A stretch of 46,553 nucleotides of DNA from an uncultured Muribaculaceae bacterium (GTDB taxonomy: Bacteria; Bacteroidota; Bacteroidia; Bacteroidales; Muribaculaceae): NCBI GenBank assembly GCA_910584495.1, contig CAJUAR010000014.1:1-46553 (forward strand). The letters are read 5' to 3'. The position numbers were made by a program, and so were the translations under genes. Of the stretch, positions 34,868 to 43,111 are shown in pieces (the first letter of the stretch is position 1; the number at the start of each line of letters is the position of its first letter). The notes under the pieces are model-generated. The model had not been told where the DNA came from. It saw only the letters and a list, made by a program, of their open reading frames with translations, and made no database searches.

Positions 34868-35523
34868 TTCTTGGCGTTCAGCTTAAAACCGATGTAAACG
34901 CCATCGTAGGACGAAAGCAGACCGGAAAGTGTACTTAAAGTGTCATTTTTCAGCAGTTTGGATACTTTTTCCACCATTTCGATCAAGCGTGAGGCGTCGA
35001 AAGTGATGTTGAGCGTGCTGCCGATTTTGGAGGCATTTGCCGACAGTTTGCCTAACTGCTTCTTACCGAAAGCACTGCAATTGAATATAAGCACATCGTT
35101 CTCGTCCTTTTCTACGGTTCCCCTAAGCTGTACCAAACCCATCCTGAGTGTAAAGCTCTTGTCGTCGTTCACCACCAGGCTGGTTCTATTAAATCCCAAT
35201 CGAGTGTAGTACGGTTCGAGCTGGTCCTCAAGAGCGGTAGCAGCGCCCGCCCCGCCAACTTTCATCAGCGCATTATCGCTTTGGAAAGAAACGGCAGGCG
35301 AGACATATTCCCACGCCCCCACCAAATCTTCAACCTTGAAGTTTTTATTGGCCAACAAATTGCCAAGGGCGTCGCCCAGTTTTTCAACTGTTGAGGAAGT
35401 GTTGGAGCTGTCTCCGTGCAGTTTGCCCAGCAAGGAGCTTGGGTCAAAAGCAACTGCGGCCGATGCATTGAACATCAGAACCGCAGCAACAATAAATTTT
35501 AGAATGTTCATATTTCTAATCAT
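34864..35523 (-). CDS. DUF4923 family exported protein
   Basis: This 219-residue protein has a signal peptide (IVAAVLMFNASAAVA-FDP) and a lipocalin-like beta-rich mature domain (LVGAWEYVSPAVSF, SFTLRMGLVQLRGTVE, GSTLNITFDASRLIEMVEKVSKLL). It matches DUF4923, a Bacteroidales family of unknown role. The ATG at 35523 gives an ATGA overlap with the dehydratase gene; ATG 35511 is an in-frame alternative with the same signal peptide. Sitting inside a sugar-nucleotide operon is unexplained and may just reflect shared transcription. Confidence 0.78.
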   Translation of the reverse strand: MIRNMNILKFIVAAVLMFNASAAVAFDPSSLLGKLHGDSSNTSSTVEKLGDALGNLLANKNFKVEDLVGAWEYVSPAVSFQSDNALMKVGGAGAATALEDQLEPYYTRLGFNRTSLVVNDDKSFTLRMGLVQLRGTVEKDENDVLIFNCSAFGKKQLGKLSANASKIGSTLNITFDASRLIEMVEKVSKLLKNDTLSTLSGLLSSYDGVYIGFKLNAKK

Positions 35524-37529
35524 CCGGCAGCAACAGCCTTCACATCGACTTCGTGCATATTTCCCTCTGTGTCGCTTGCTATTTCGCTGTCTACTTTTTG
35601 CCATATTGAGTTGTTCGATTTGTATTCGGGCACCATGTGCTTCATTTCAGCTACAATGTCATGCCCGGCCCCGGCATGTACAGCCTTGAGAAGGCGGTCG
35701 AGGTGTGCAAGCACGTCGTTATAATCATAGGTACGCACCTTGGCTATCATAATTTTCTTATGGTGCGTGGCAATGGTGTGCTCGCGCTCGTTGAGAAGTT
35801 CCTCGTAGAGTTTCTCGCCCGGACGCAGACCGGTTTCGATAATTTCGATATCCTCGCCCACTTTGAGACCCGAAAGAGAAATCATGCGAACAGCCAAATC
35901 CCATATTTTCATGGGCTGCCCCATGTCGAAAACAAATATTTCGCCACCATTTCCCATAACACCGGCTTCAAGCACCAGCGAGCAAGCCTCGGGAATGGTC
36001 ATGAAGTAGCGGATTATGTCGCGGTGGGTGATAGTAACCGGGCCACCCTGCTCTATCTGTTTGCGGAACAATGGAATTACCGAGCCATTCGACCCGAGAA
36101 CGTTGCCAAAACGTGTTGTGATGAAACGTGTGCTGTTGCGGTCTTCCTGCCTGCGGTTGTAGAAGAACAGAGACTGAACATATATTTCGGCGATACGTTT
36201 GGATGCTCCCATGACGTTGGTGGGGTTGACGGCCTTGTCGGTAGAAATCATCACAAATTTTTCAACTCCGTATTTCACCGAGAGGTCAGCTATATTCTTG
36301 GTGCCAAACACATTGGTCATCACAGCCTCTGCAGGGTTTCGCTCCATCATGGGCACGTGCTTATAGGCGGCCGCATGGAAGACGTAGCGGGGATTGTACT
36401 TCTGGAAAGCGTGTTCCATGCGCTCTCTATTGGCCACGTCGCCAATAAACAGATGTATTTTCGCATCGGGGAACGCAGCTTCCATTTCCAGCTGCATGTC
36501 GTGCATTGGCGTTTCTGCCTGGTCGAGAAGAACTATTTCAGAAGCGTTGAACGAGGCCACCTGGCGTACAATTTCCGAGCCGATAGAACCGGCTGCACCG
36601 GTAATCATCACCACCTGGCCGCGTATCACATTACGAAGCTGGTGATTCTCTGTCTTGATAGGCTCACGACCAAGAAGGTCCTCTATGCGGATATCATGTA
36701 CATGCGTTGACAACTGGGGCATAGACTTCGAATTGACATCGAACTCTTCAACTTGGTTGAGCATCAACAATTTAATATTATTCCTGAGGAATAAATCCGC
36801 AGTACCGCTACGCATCAGCTCCATTTGCGTGGAAAGGAAAAGAAGCGTGTCGCACTTATAGTATTTGAAAATTGCCGGAATTTCCTCTGCCACGAGGTTC
36901 TCTACTGGAATACCATTGACAGAGCTATCTATTTTCTTTGCCGAAAGGCTCAGCAGAGCAACAGGGTCGAAACGCCCTTCGAACTCGCTCTTGAGGGCTG
37001 AAGCAAGGAAGAAGGAGTTAATAGCCGACCCAAGAACAATGACTCGTTTCTTTGTCTGGGTAACTCCCGACATGGACATGTAGAGATATTTTATGGAAAG
37101 TCGCATGAGCAGCATCAGCGTGAAAGCCATAAAACCTACAACAAAAATGTTCCAATAGCTGAAATAGGGATAGCCGTTGAGCACTTGCGACACCAGCGAA
37201 ACAGATGTCAGAAGCAGCGACGATGAAAATACCAGCAGAACAAGTCGATATGTATCCTCTATAACAGATAGGCGGATAATATAACGGCTGGAGCCAAAAA
37301 ACAGAGCCAATATTGCATAGGTCGCAAATTCAAACATCGCACGCACAACAGGCGCATGAAGAAACGAGTCGCTGTGCCTTCCTGACGAGCCAAAAGCAAG
37401 CGTCAGCCCGCAACTGAATGCTATCAATAGCAAGTCGGCAACATACACCATCCACTTCGGCGATGGTTTGGCAAGAAATGAGCGAACAAGACTCGATTTG
37501 GTTAATATATCAACTATTCTTTTCTTCAT
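35520..37529 (-). CDS. Membrane-anchored NDP-sugar 4,6-dehydratase (CapD/WbpM/PglF-like)
   Basis: This 669-residue inner-membrane enzyme has four transmembrane helices (about 27-48, 62-80, 93-116 and 126-146), a Rossmann-like sensor domain (about 160-280) and a catalytic SDR domain (about 305-590) with GAAGSIGSE (311-319) and STDKAVNPTNVMGASK (429-444). Met440 replaces the usual SDR tyrosine, as in WbpM and PglF. The reaction makes UDP-4-keto-6-deoxy-GlcNAc, the entry point to bacillosamine, legionaminate and various O-antigen sugars. It begins inside the DUF4491 stop (ATGA) and has a consensus promoter just upstream. It heads the nonulosonate operon. Confidence 0.92.
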   Translation of the reverse strand: MKKRIVDILTKSSLVRSFLAKPSPKWMVYVADLLLIAFSCGLTLAFGSSGRHSDSFLHAPVVRAMFEFATYAILALFFGSSRYIIRLSVIEDTYRLVLLVFSSSLLLTSVSLVSQVLNGYPYFSYWNIFVVGFMAFTLMLLMRLSIKYLYMSMSGVTQTKKRVIVLGSAINSFFLASALKSEFEGRFDPVALLSLSAKKIDSSVNGIPVENLVAEEIPAIFKYYKCDTLLFLSTQMELMRSGTADLFLRNNIKLLMLNQVEEFDVNSKSMPQLSTHVHDIRIEDLLGREPIKTENHQLRNVIRGQVVMITGAAGSIGSEIVRQVASFNASEIVLLDQAETPMHDMQLEMEAAFPDAKIHLFIGDVANRERMEHAFQKYNPRYVFHAAAYKHVPMMERNPAEAVMTNVFGTKNIADLSVKYGVEKFVMISTDKAVNPTNVMGASKRIAEIYVQSLFFYNRRQEDRNSTRFITTRFGNVLGSNGSVIPLFRKQIEQGGPVTITHRDIIRYFMTIPEACSLVLEAGVMGNGGEIFVFDMGQPMKIWDLAVRMISLSGLKVGEDIEIIETGLRPGEKLYEELLNEREHTIATHHKKIMIAKVRTYDYNDVLAHLDRLLKAVHAGAGHDIVAEMKHMVPEYKSNNSIWQKVDSEIASDTEGNMHEVDVKAVAAG

Positions 37530-37954
37530 ATTAATCTATTTTTAGACCTTTCAGAGAAGTGCCTGTGAATATGCGATTGCAAATTTAGCAATTCCGCAGC
37601 AATTGCACAAATTAATACAGCGTTTTTTTTTCCAGTGTCGTTCTTTTCCTTTATTCTTGAAGGATTGGGAGGAAACCAACCTTTCTCCACTCTTTTTTCT
37701 TGTTCAAAAATTTCTTTTATTGTCCAAAACGACGAAAAGGCCACAACGCCCGCAATGATCGACAATATATTATTGTCCAATAACATAGACACGACACACA
37801 TGGAAATGCCCAAAATGAGAAACCACCACCAACAGCCTGTTCCAAAATAGTAATGAAACTTAATTACAACCGGGTGGAATAGGCCGATAATCAAAAATGT
37901 GGCCAAGCCGACGGCAAGTCCTTCAAAATGAAGTTCTGATAATAATTCAAACAT
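37526..37954 (-). CDS. DUF4491 small membrane protein, with a C-terminal extension
   Basis: This 142-residue protein has three transmembrane helices (about 12-32, 41-60 and 62-78) and the family signature LFHPVVIKFHYYFGTGCWWWF...FSSFWTIKEIFEQEKRVEKGWFPPNP. Family members I recall end near residue 100. Here about 40 more residues follow, crossing a run of nine A (37623-37631) and the promoter of the next gene. With eight A the frame would stop at 113 residues. The extension may be real, or due to a slip in the run. Function is unknown; it precedes the dehydratase with an ATGA overlap. Confidence 0.75.
   Translation of the reverse strand: MFELLSELHFEGLAVGLATFLIIGLFHPVVIKFHYYFGTGCWWWFLILGISMCVVSMLLDNNILSIIAGVVAFSSFWTIKEIFEQEKRVEKGWFPPNPSRIKEKNDTGKKNAVLICAIAAELLNLQSHIHRHFSERSKNRLI
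37580..37611 (-). promoter_or_regulatory. Promoter of the nonulosonate operon
   Basis: On the minus strand, TTTG (37608-37611), a 20-bp spacer and TAAATTTG (37580-37587) match the consensus exactly. They lie within the coding sequence of the DUF4491 C-terminal extension, about 50 bp before the dehydratase ATG. Confidence 0.75.
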
Positions 37955-37992
37955 AGTCTATAACTGTTTATGCCTCAAAATTAGCTCTTTTA

Positions 37993-39843
37993 TTATATTC
38001 TGCATCGGAAAATATCCATGCCACAGCGTGAACAATCGAAATGAAGGCGATACAAACCGCTCTCATTGCGCAGAAACAATGGTTGCGGCAGGTTCGAAGC
38101 CCCCTTCTCTTTGAGGCAACACCCTAATTCGCGACGCAAACAGTAGCGAGTTTGCATCACCATGACTTCCTTCTTCGAAACAGATTTAACTTCCATTGCA
38201 GGTTCCGATACTTCAGCTCCATGCTCAGTATAAAACTCTTTAGCCAGATGATTGGCTACATTGCTATGATAATCAAGCCTCTGTCCGGCAAAAGCATTGG
38301 AACTTTCCGTGGCGGGTTTTCGCCTGTCGCGTCTATATGCGCTTTGGGCAGAAACATCGAGCATAGCAAGCAGTTCGCGACGGCCGCGTGCCAGAACCGA
38401 CGACGGCACAAAACGCTCGTCCAGGCTGTCGTCCAAAGCCGAAAGCGAATAAATGGTGTCGCCAAGACGACCCATCAGTTTGGCGCGTTGTTCCGCTTGA
38501 GGACTACGGGCCTCCGAGTAATCGCAATCAAGCACAATCTCTGCACCACAGCCACGCTCGTCGGAAGCGGCGAATACTAAGTGTTGCTCATCGATAGCTC
38601 GCAAACGGATGTTCACAGCAATTCTTCGACTGCTTAGATGCCCGAATCCATCGAGCAAATCGCCGAAAGCCTTGTCATTGTTCCTATAAATTTTAGTCCC
38701 TTTTTGCAACTCAGGCAGAGGTACGGCTGGAAAAAGCGTGCTGTTTTCAACCCGGTTGAGACGAAAACCACAATAATTTCCTTGCTTGTCGAAGAAACCG
38801 AGGCCATCGCCATTTGACAGTTCTGACTTTAATATGGCTCGAAACGAGCGACTGCGAACATCGTAGCTACTTCCGGCCACACCAACTTCCTCGCCCCTCC
38901 ATTTGGGAGTGTCTATGGAAGCCATCACACCCGGCTTGCCTTCAAGAAAATATGTGGTATATTGCCGGTTGAATGTCTTGGCAAGGTCAGGGACAAAATT
39001 ACAGTCTACACTGCCACACGAACTACGGCTTAATGTGCCATTGCTTGCTGCCACAATCCCGTCGAGGGCTTGCGAATAAGCCCGCACCACATTGGCAACA
39101 TAGCGAGCGTCCTTCAGTCGGCCCTCTATTTTGAACGAGCTTGCTCCGGCATCGACCAAAGCCTGCAGATTTTCAATCTGACGCATGTCGCGCAGGGACA
39201 AATAATGTCGCCGGGGCATCAGCTGTCGGCCTTCGGCATCGACCAAGTCATAGGGCAAACGGCACATTTGCGGACAATTGCCACGGTTGGCACTTCGACC
39301 CATGGCCGCACAGCCGGCATGGCAGTTACCGCTATAGCTCACGCACAAAGCACCATGAACAAATACCTCGACAGGCACTCCGGCGGCATCTCTGGCAGCC
39401 TTGATTTCATCGAGAGTAAACTCACGCGGCAGAACAAGCTGCGAAAATCCCGCATCGGCAAGCATTTTTGCCTTGGCCGGTGTGTCAATGTTGCATTGAG
39501 TGCTCGCATGAAGTGCTATCGGCGGAAGATGCATTTTCAAATAGGCCATGTCCTGTACAATCAAGGCATCCACGCCCGCCTGCCACAGCTGCCACACCAT
39601 CTGACGGGCTCGTTCCAGTTCGTCGTCGAACAGAATTGTGTTCATCGTCACATAGACCCTTACACGGAATTTATGGGCATATTCACATAGACTTGCAATG
39701 TCGTCGATGCTATTGGTGGCTGCGGCACGTGCTCCGAAATCGGGTGCTCCTATATAGACTGCATCGGCACCGGCCAAGATAGCCGTACGCCCTACGGCGA
39801 GGTCTCGCGCCGGTGCAAGGAGTTCAAGTTTCTGTGCTTTCAT
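37993..39843 (-). CDS. rlhA: U32-family protein, RlhA-like (23S rRNA C2501 hydroxylation)
   Basis: This 616-residue protein has an N-terminal U32 domain (LELLAPARDLAVGRTAILAGADAVYIG; ALCVSYSGNCHAGCAAMGRSANRGNCPQMCR with its conserved cysteines) and a DUF3656-type C-terminal region. The domain layout matches E. coli RlhA (YdcP), which hydroxylates C2501 of 23S rRNA; older annotations call such proteins collagenases. The C-terminus carries extra cysteines (CLRRELGCCLKEKG, FDCSRCGMDIFRC) that could bind metal or an Fe-S cluster. It overlaps the PHP phosphatase gene by 4 bp (ATGA). Confidence 0.85.
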   Translation of the reverse strand: MKAQKLELLAPARDLAVGRTAILAGADAVYIGAPDFGARAAATNSIDDIASLCEYAHKFRVRVYVTMNTILFDDELERARQMVWQLWQAGVDALIVQDMAYLKMHLPPIALHASTQCNIDTPAKAKMLADAGFSQLVLPREFTLDEIKAARDAAGVPVEVFVHGALCVSYSGNCHAGCAAMGRSANRGNCPQMCRLPYDLVDAEGRQLMPRRHYLSLRDMRQIENLQALVDAGASSFKIEGRLKDARYVANVVRAYSQALDGIVAASNGTLSRSSCGSVDCNFVPDLAKTFNRQYTTYFLEGKPGVMASIDTPKWRGEEVGVAGSSYDVRSRSFRAILKSELSNGDGLGFFDKQGNYCGFRLNRVENSTLFPAVPLPELQKGTKIYRNNDKAFGDLLDGFGHLSSRRIAVNIRLRAIDEQHLVFAASDERGCGAEIVLDCDYSEARSPQAEQRAKLMGRLGDTIYSLSALDDSLDERFVPSSVLARGRRELLAMLDVSAQSAYRRDRRKPATESSNAFAGQRLDYHSNVANHLAKEFYTEHGAEVSEPAMEVKSVSKKEVMVMQTRYCLRRELGCCLKEKGASNLPQPLFLRNESGLYRLHFDCSRCGMDIFRCRI

Positions 39844-40646
39844 GCTTGAAGCAGTTGAAATACTTCGGCACGCGATGCCTCTATGCGTTCGGGATAGTGG
39901 GCATCGCTGTTGACAACAAAGGTCAAACCACAGTCGGCAAGGTCGTGCCAGTAGCGTGTGTCTGGGAAGAAACGGCCATGTTCCTCCCTTGCCTTGGTGT
40001 TGATTTCAATCAAGAGGTCCGAACCTTCGAGAAGGCTGAGATAATCAAGGATATATTGCCGGTAAAAAGTGCTGTCCTCAATGCCGGGAGCATACTGGTT
40101 GGCATTCTGCGCTATTTTGTCCATATGACCGAGAATGTCGAAGCCACCGAAGCGAACCATGTCGAACGAGTTGTGGAAAAAAGTGTCGACCACATACTCT
40201 ATATCGTTGTGGAAAAATTCTTTCATCCGACGGTTGAAAGAATCGAACTTACCATCAATATCTATCAGCTCTCCTCCCTGGCAAGGAATGAAATGGACAG
40301 AGCCTATGCTGTAGTCCAACGGCAGCGATTTGAAATAGTCATGAGCCGGGCCCCATTGAGGACCGAGGTAGTCTATTTCCATCGACAGATAGAATTTGCA
40401 TGCACTAAGTTCGGGTAGTGCTGCTATGCGATGATATTCGGCAATATAGCTTTCAACATCTTCTGCCTTCATATTGCATGGCGAAGCAATGGGTAGGGGG
40501 CTGTGAGGCGAAAAGCCATAGTGTTCTATGCCGGCCGCTACGGCTGCATAAGCCATAGCTTCCATGCTTGCACGGCCGTCGCAGAACTGGGTATGGCTAT
40601 GAAAGTTATAGTTTTGTGTCGAGCTTATTATTCCTTTCAGATTCAT
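39840..40646 (-). CDS. PHP-domain histidinol-phosphatase-like protein
   Basis: This 268-residue PHP metal-dependent phosphatase has metal ligands in NFHSHTQFCDG, GFSPHSP, MEIDYLG, GSVHFIP, GHMDKI and NSDAHYPE. The family type is HisK/HisJ histidinol phosphatase, which performs the penultimate step of histidine synthesis, but no other his gene is present. The enzyme could act on another phosphate. It lies 12 bp after cstA and overlaps the U32 gene. Confidence 0.83.
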   Translation of the reverse strand: MNLKGIISSTQNYNFHSHTQFCDGRASMEAMAYAAVAAGIEHYGFSPHSPLPIASPCNMKAEDVESYIAEYHRIAALPELSACKFYLSMEIDYLGPQWGPAHDYFKSLPLDYSIGSVHFIPCQGGELIDIDGKFDSFNRRMKEFFHNDIEYVVDTFFHNSFDMVRFGGFDILGHMDKIAQNANQYAPGIEDSTFYRQYILDYLSLLEGSDLLIEINTKAREEHGRFFPDTRYWHDLADCGLTFVVNSDAHYPERIEASRAEVFQLLQA

Positions 40647-40658
40647 AAAGAATTACTG

Positions 40659-42107
40659 TCAAATTTCAATATCGCCTACCATTTTGGAGCGAGAAGCCAC
40701 TCGGTAGCGGATAAATGCAAGCAGGCACAGACAGTCGGCAAGGGTTGCAATTCCCCAGGCTACGAAGGGCGGCAATCCCAAACCTTCCGGCTGAGGCGCC
40801 AACAAAATATATGTTGTCACCACTGCTGTCATAAACATTGCCGGGACGAGAGTAAGTGCGTAGGCTTTGCCATGACGGGAAAGATAGACGGTAGCTGCCC
40901 AGAGTGTGAAAGCGGAAAGCAATTGGTTTGTCCATGCAAAATAGCGCCACAGTATATTGAAGTCGAGCATCATAAGGGCAAATGTTGCCGCAAAGATAGG
41001 CAGCGACACCAACAATCGCTTGGCCAGCTTGGCCTGGTCGACATGAAGAAAATCGGAAACTATGAGGCGTGCAGAGCGGAGTGCCGTATCTCCGGTAGTG
41101 ATGGGAGCCCCCACAACGCCCAGAAGTGCTAAAAGTCCGCCGAAAGTGCCCAGCCATGTCACAGAAATGTCGGTCACAAGGTCGCCCGTTGTGTGAGTGT
41201 CCATATATGTTGCAAGTTCACCGTAACCACCGGTAAATGTTATAGCGGCAGATGCCCAAATGAGGGCCACAAGCCCTTCGGCCACCATTGCTCCATAGAA
41301 CACCGGGCGGGCAAGCTTCTCGTTTTTCAGGCAACGGGCCATCATTGGCGACTGTGTGGCGTGGAAGCCCGAAATAGCTCCGCATGCTATGCTGACAAAC
41401 ATCATGGGAAAGATGGGATGGTTCTCGGGGGCGCTATGCCGGTTAAACAAACCTTCTGTGAAACCGTCGGGTATGGTATGTCCTCCAAAAAGAAGGACCA
41501 CCAGCAGACCGGCGGCCATAAAGAGCAACGCAAAGCCAAATAACGGATAGAGGCGGCCTATCAATTTGTCGATGGGCAGCAAAGTGGCCAACATATAATA
41601 AATGAATATGGCTCCAATCCAAAATGTCACATTCATCCAGCCGGGTGTCATGCCGGCAAGCAGCCCTGCAGGTGTGAGCACAAACACTGCGCCAACGAGA
41701 ATGAGGAGCACCGTCGACACAATGCGCATAAGTTGCTTGATTACTGTTCCAAGTTCGCGACCGACAAGTTCGGGAAGCGATTCTCCATCGCTGCGTATCG
41801 ACATCATTGCCGAGATAAAATCGTGCACGGCACCGCCAAATATTGTGCCGAGCACAATCCACAGAAAGGCTGCAGGGCCGAACATCACGCCCATGATTGC
41901 CCCGAAAATCGGACCGAGACCGGCGATGTTGAGGAACTGAATAAGGAAGACTTTCCACGTGGGCATGGGTATATAGTCAATACCGTCGGCATGCGTCTGG
42001 CAGGGCATGAGCCTCTTAGGGTCGATGCCGAAAACTTTTTCAACTACAAGGCCGTAGATGAAATAACCGCCTACGAGGACGGCAAGAGAAATAAGAAGAA
42101 GTGTCAT
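40659..42107 (-). CDS. cstA: CstA-family carbon starvation/peptide-pyruvate transporter
   Basis: This 482-residue inner-membrane protein has about twelve or more transmembrane helices. Family segments are visible: DYIPMPTWKVFLIQFLNIAGLGPIFGAIMG, GTIFGGAVHDFISAMMSIR, FHATQSPMMARCL and GDTALRSARLI. Members import pyruvate or peptides under carbon limitation. It is the short CstA form common in Bacteroidetes. It overlaps floA by 4 bp (ATGA). Confidence 0.93.
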   Translation of the reverse strand: MTLLLISLAVLVGGYFIYGLVVEKVFGIDPKRLMPCQTHADGIDYIPMPTWKVFLIQFLNIAGLGPIFGAIMGVMFGPAAFLWIVLGTIFGGAVHDFISAMMSIRSDGESLPELVGRELGTVIKQLMRIVSTVLLILVGAVFVLTPAGLLAGMTPGWMNVTFWIGAIFIYYMLATLLPIDKLIGRLYPLFGFALLFMAAGLLVVLLFGGHTIPDGFTEGLFNRHSAPENHPIFPMMFVSIACGAISGFHATQSPMMARCLKNEKLARPVFYGAMVAEGLVALIWASAAITFTGGYGELATYMDTHTTGDLVTDISVTWLGTFGGLLALLGVVGAPITTGDTALRSARLIVSDFLHVDQAKLAKRLLVSLPIFAATFALMMLDFNILWRYFAWTNQLLSAFTLWAATVYLSRHGKAYALTLVPAMFMTAVVTTYILLAPQPEGLGLPPFVAWGIATLADCLCLLAFIRYRVASRSKMVGDIEI

Positions 42108-43090
42108 TGGTTTATCTCCGGTAATTCAGCCGAAGCATTGCCGCCGATAGTCTGGCGCATATTGGTGTCGGCTTCCATATTTTTCATTCTGTAATAATCC
42201 ATAATGCCGAGGTTACCATTTAGAAAAGCCTGAGCCATAGCTTTAGGCAGCTCACATTCGGCCTCGATTACCTTTGCACGAGCTTCCTGTGCGAGAGCTT
42301 TCATTTCCTGTTCGCGTGCAATGGCCATGGCACGGCGTTCCTCGGCCTTGGCCTGAGCAATGTTTTTGTCGGCTTGAGCCTGATCGATCTGCAGAGTGGC
42401 ACCGATGTTGCGACCTATGTCGATGTCGGCAATGTCGATCGAGAGGATTTCGAACGCCGTACCCGAATCAAGGCCTTTGCGGAGAACGAGTTTGGAAATG
42501 GAGTCGGGATTTTCGAGCACCTGTTTGTGGCTCTCCGACGAGCCAATCGACGACACAATGCCTTCGCCCACGCGAGCAAGGACGGTGTCTTCGCCAGCAC
42601 CGCCCACGAGCTGGCGAATATTGGCTCGCACTGTCACACGAGCCTTGGCAATGAGCTGGATACCATCTTTGGCAACAGCTGTCACCGGCGGGGTGTCTAT
42701 AACCTTGGGATTGACGCTCATCTGCACAGCCTGGAACACATCGCGGCCGGCAAGGTCGATGGCTGTGGCCATCTTGAACCCAAGGTCGATGTTGGCCTTG
42801 GCGGCCGAAACAAGTGCATGAACCACACGCTCGACATTACCTCCGGCAAGATAGTGGGCTTCGAGGTCGTCGCGTGTCACATCTTTCAGGCCCGCTTTGT
42901 GGGCTTCGATAAGGGCTCGGACAATGACGCTTGCCGGCACCTGGCGTATGCGCATGAGCACCAGCTGAATCAGCGATATGCGCACACCGCTGACACGCGC
43001 CGAAATCCATAGGAAGAAGGGGCAATAGTAGAAGAAAACAATCAACAGTACTATTCCCAGTACTATGAATAAGATTACTGTCAGTTTCAT
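42104..43090 (-). CDS. floA: Flotillin-like membrane-scaffold protein FloA
   Basis: This 328-residue protein has an N-terminal membrane hairpin (about 5-30), an SPFH/band-7-like domain (about 40-230, PPVTAVAKDGIQLIAKARVTVRANI) and a coiled-coil Gln/Ala/Glu-rich tail (DQAQADKNIAQAKAEERRA) before a short C-terminus. FloA proteins organise membrane microdomains. It sits 21 bp after the TPR gene and is coupled to cstA. Confidence 0.95.
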   Translation of the reverse strand: MKLTVILFIVLGIVLLIVFFYYCPFFLWISARVSGVRISLIQLVLMRIRQVPASVIVRALIEAHKAGLKDVTRDDLEAHYLAGGNVERVVHALVSAAKANIDLGFKMATAIDLAGRDVFQAVQMSVNPKVIDTPPVTAVAKDGIQLIAKARVTVRANIRQLVGGAGEDTVLARVGEGIVSSIGSSESHKQVLENPDSISKLVLRKGLDSGTAFEILSIDIADIDIGRNIGATLQIDQAQADKNIAQAKAEERRAMAIAREQEMKALAQEARAKVIEAECELPKAMAQAFLNGNLGIMDYYRMKNMEADTNMRQTIGGNASAELPEINQ

Positions 43091-43111
43091 GATATTTGAG
43101 TGATTTTACTG

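Noticed and set aside
35637..36710. Plus-strand open frame opposite the dehydratase gene
   Set aside because: The minus strand holds the SDR motifs and conserved membrane helices; the antisense translation is unrelated to any family.
37976..37983. TAATTTTG box as a promoter for DUF4491
   Set aside because: It matches the -7 form, but no TTTG-like box lies at 19-21 bp and the AT content makes a chance match likely.
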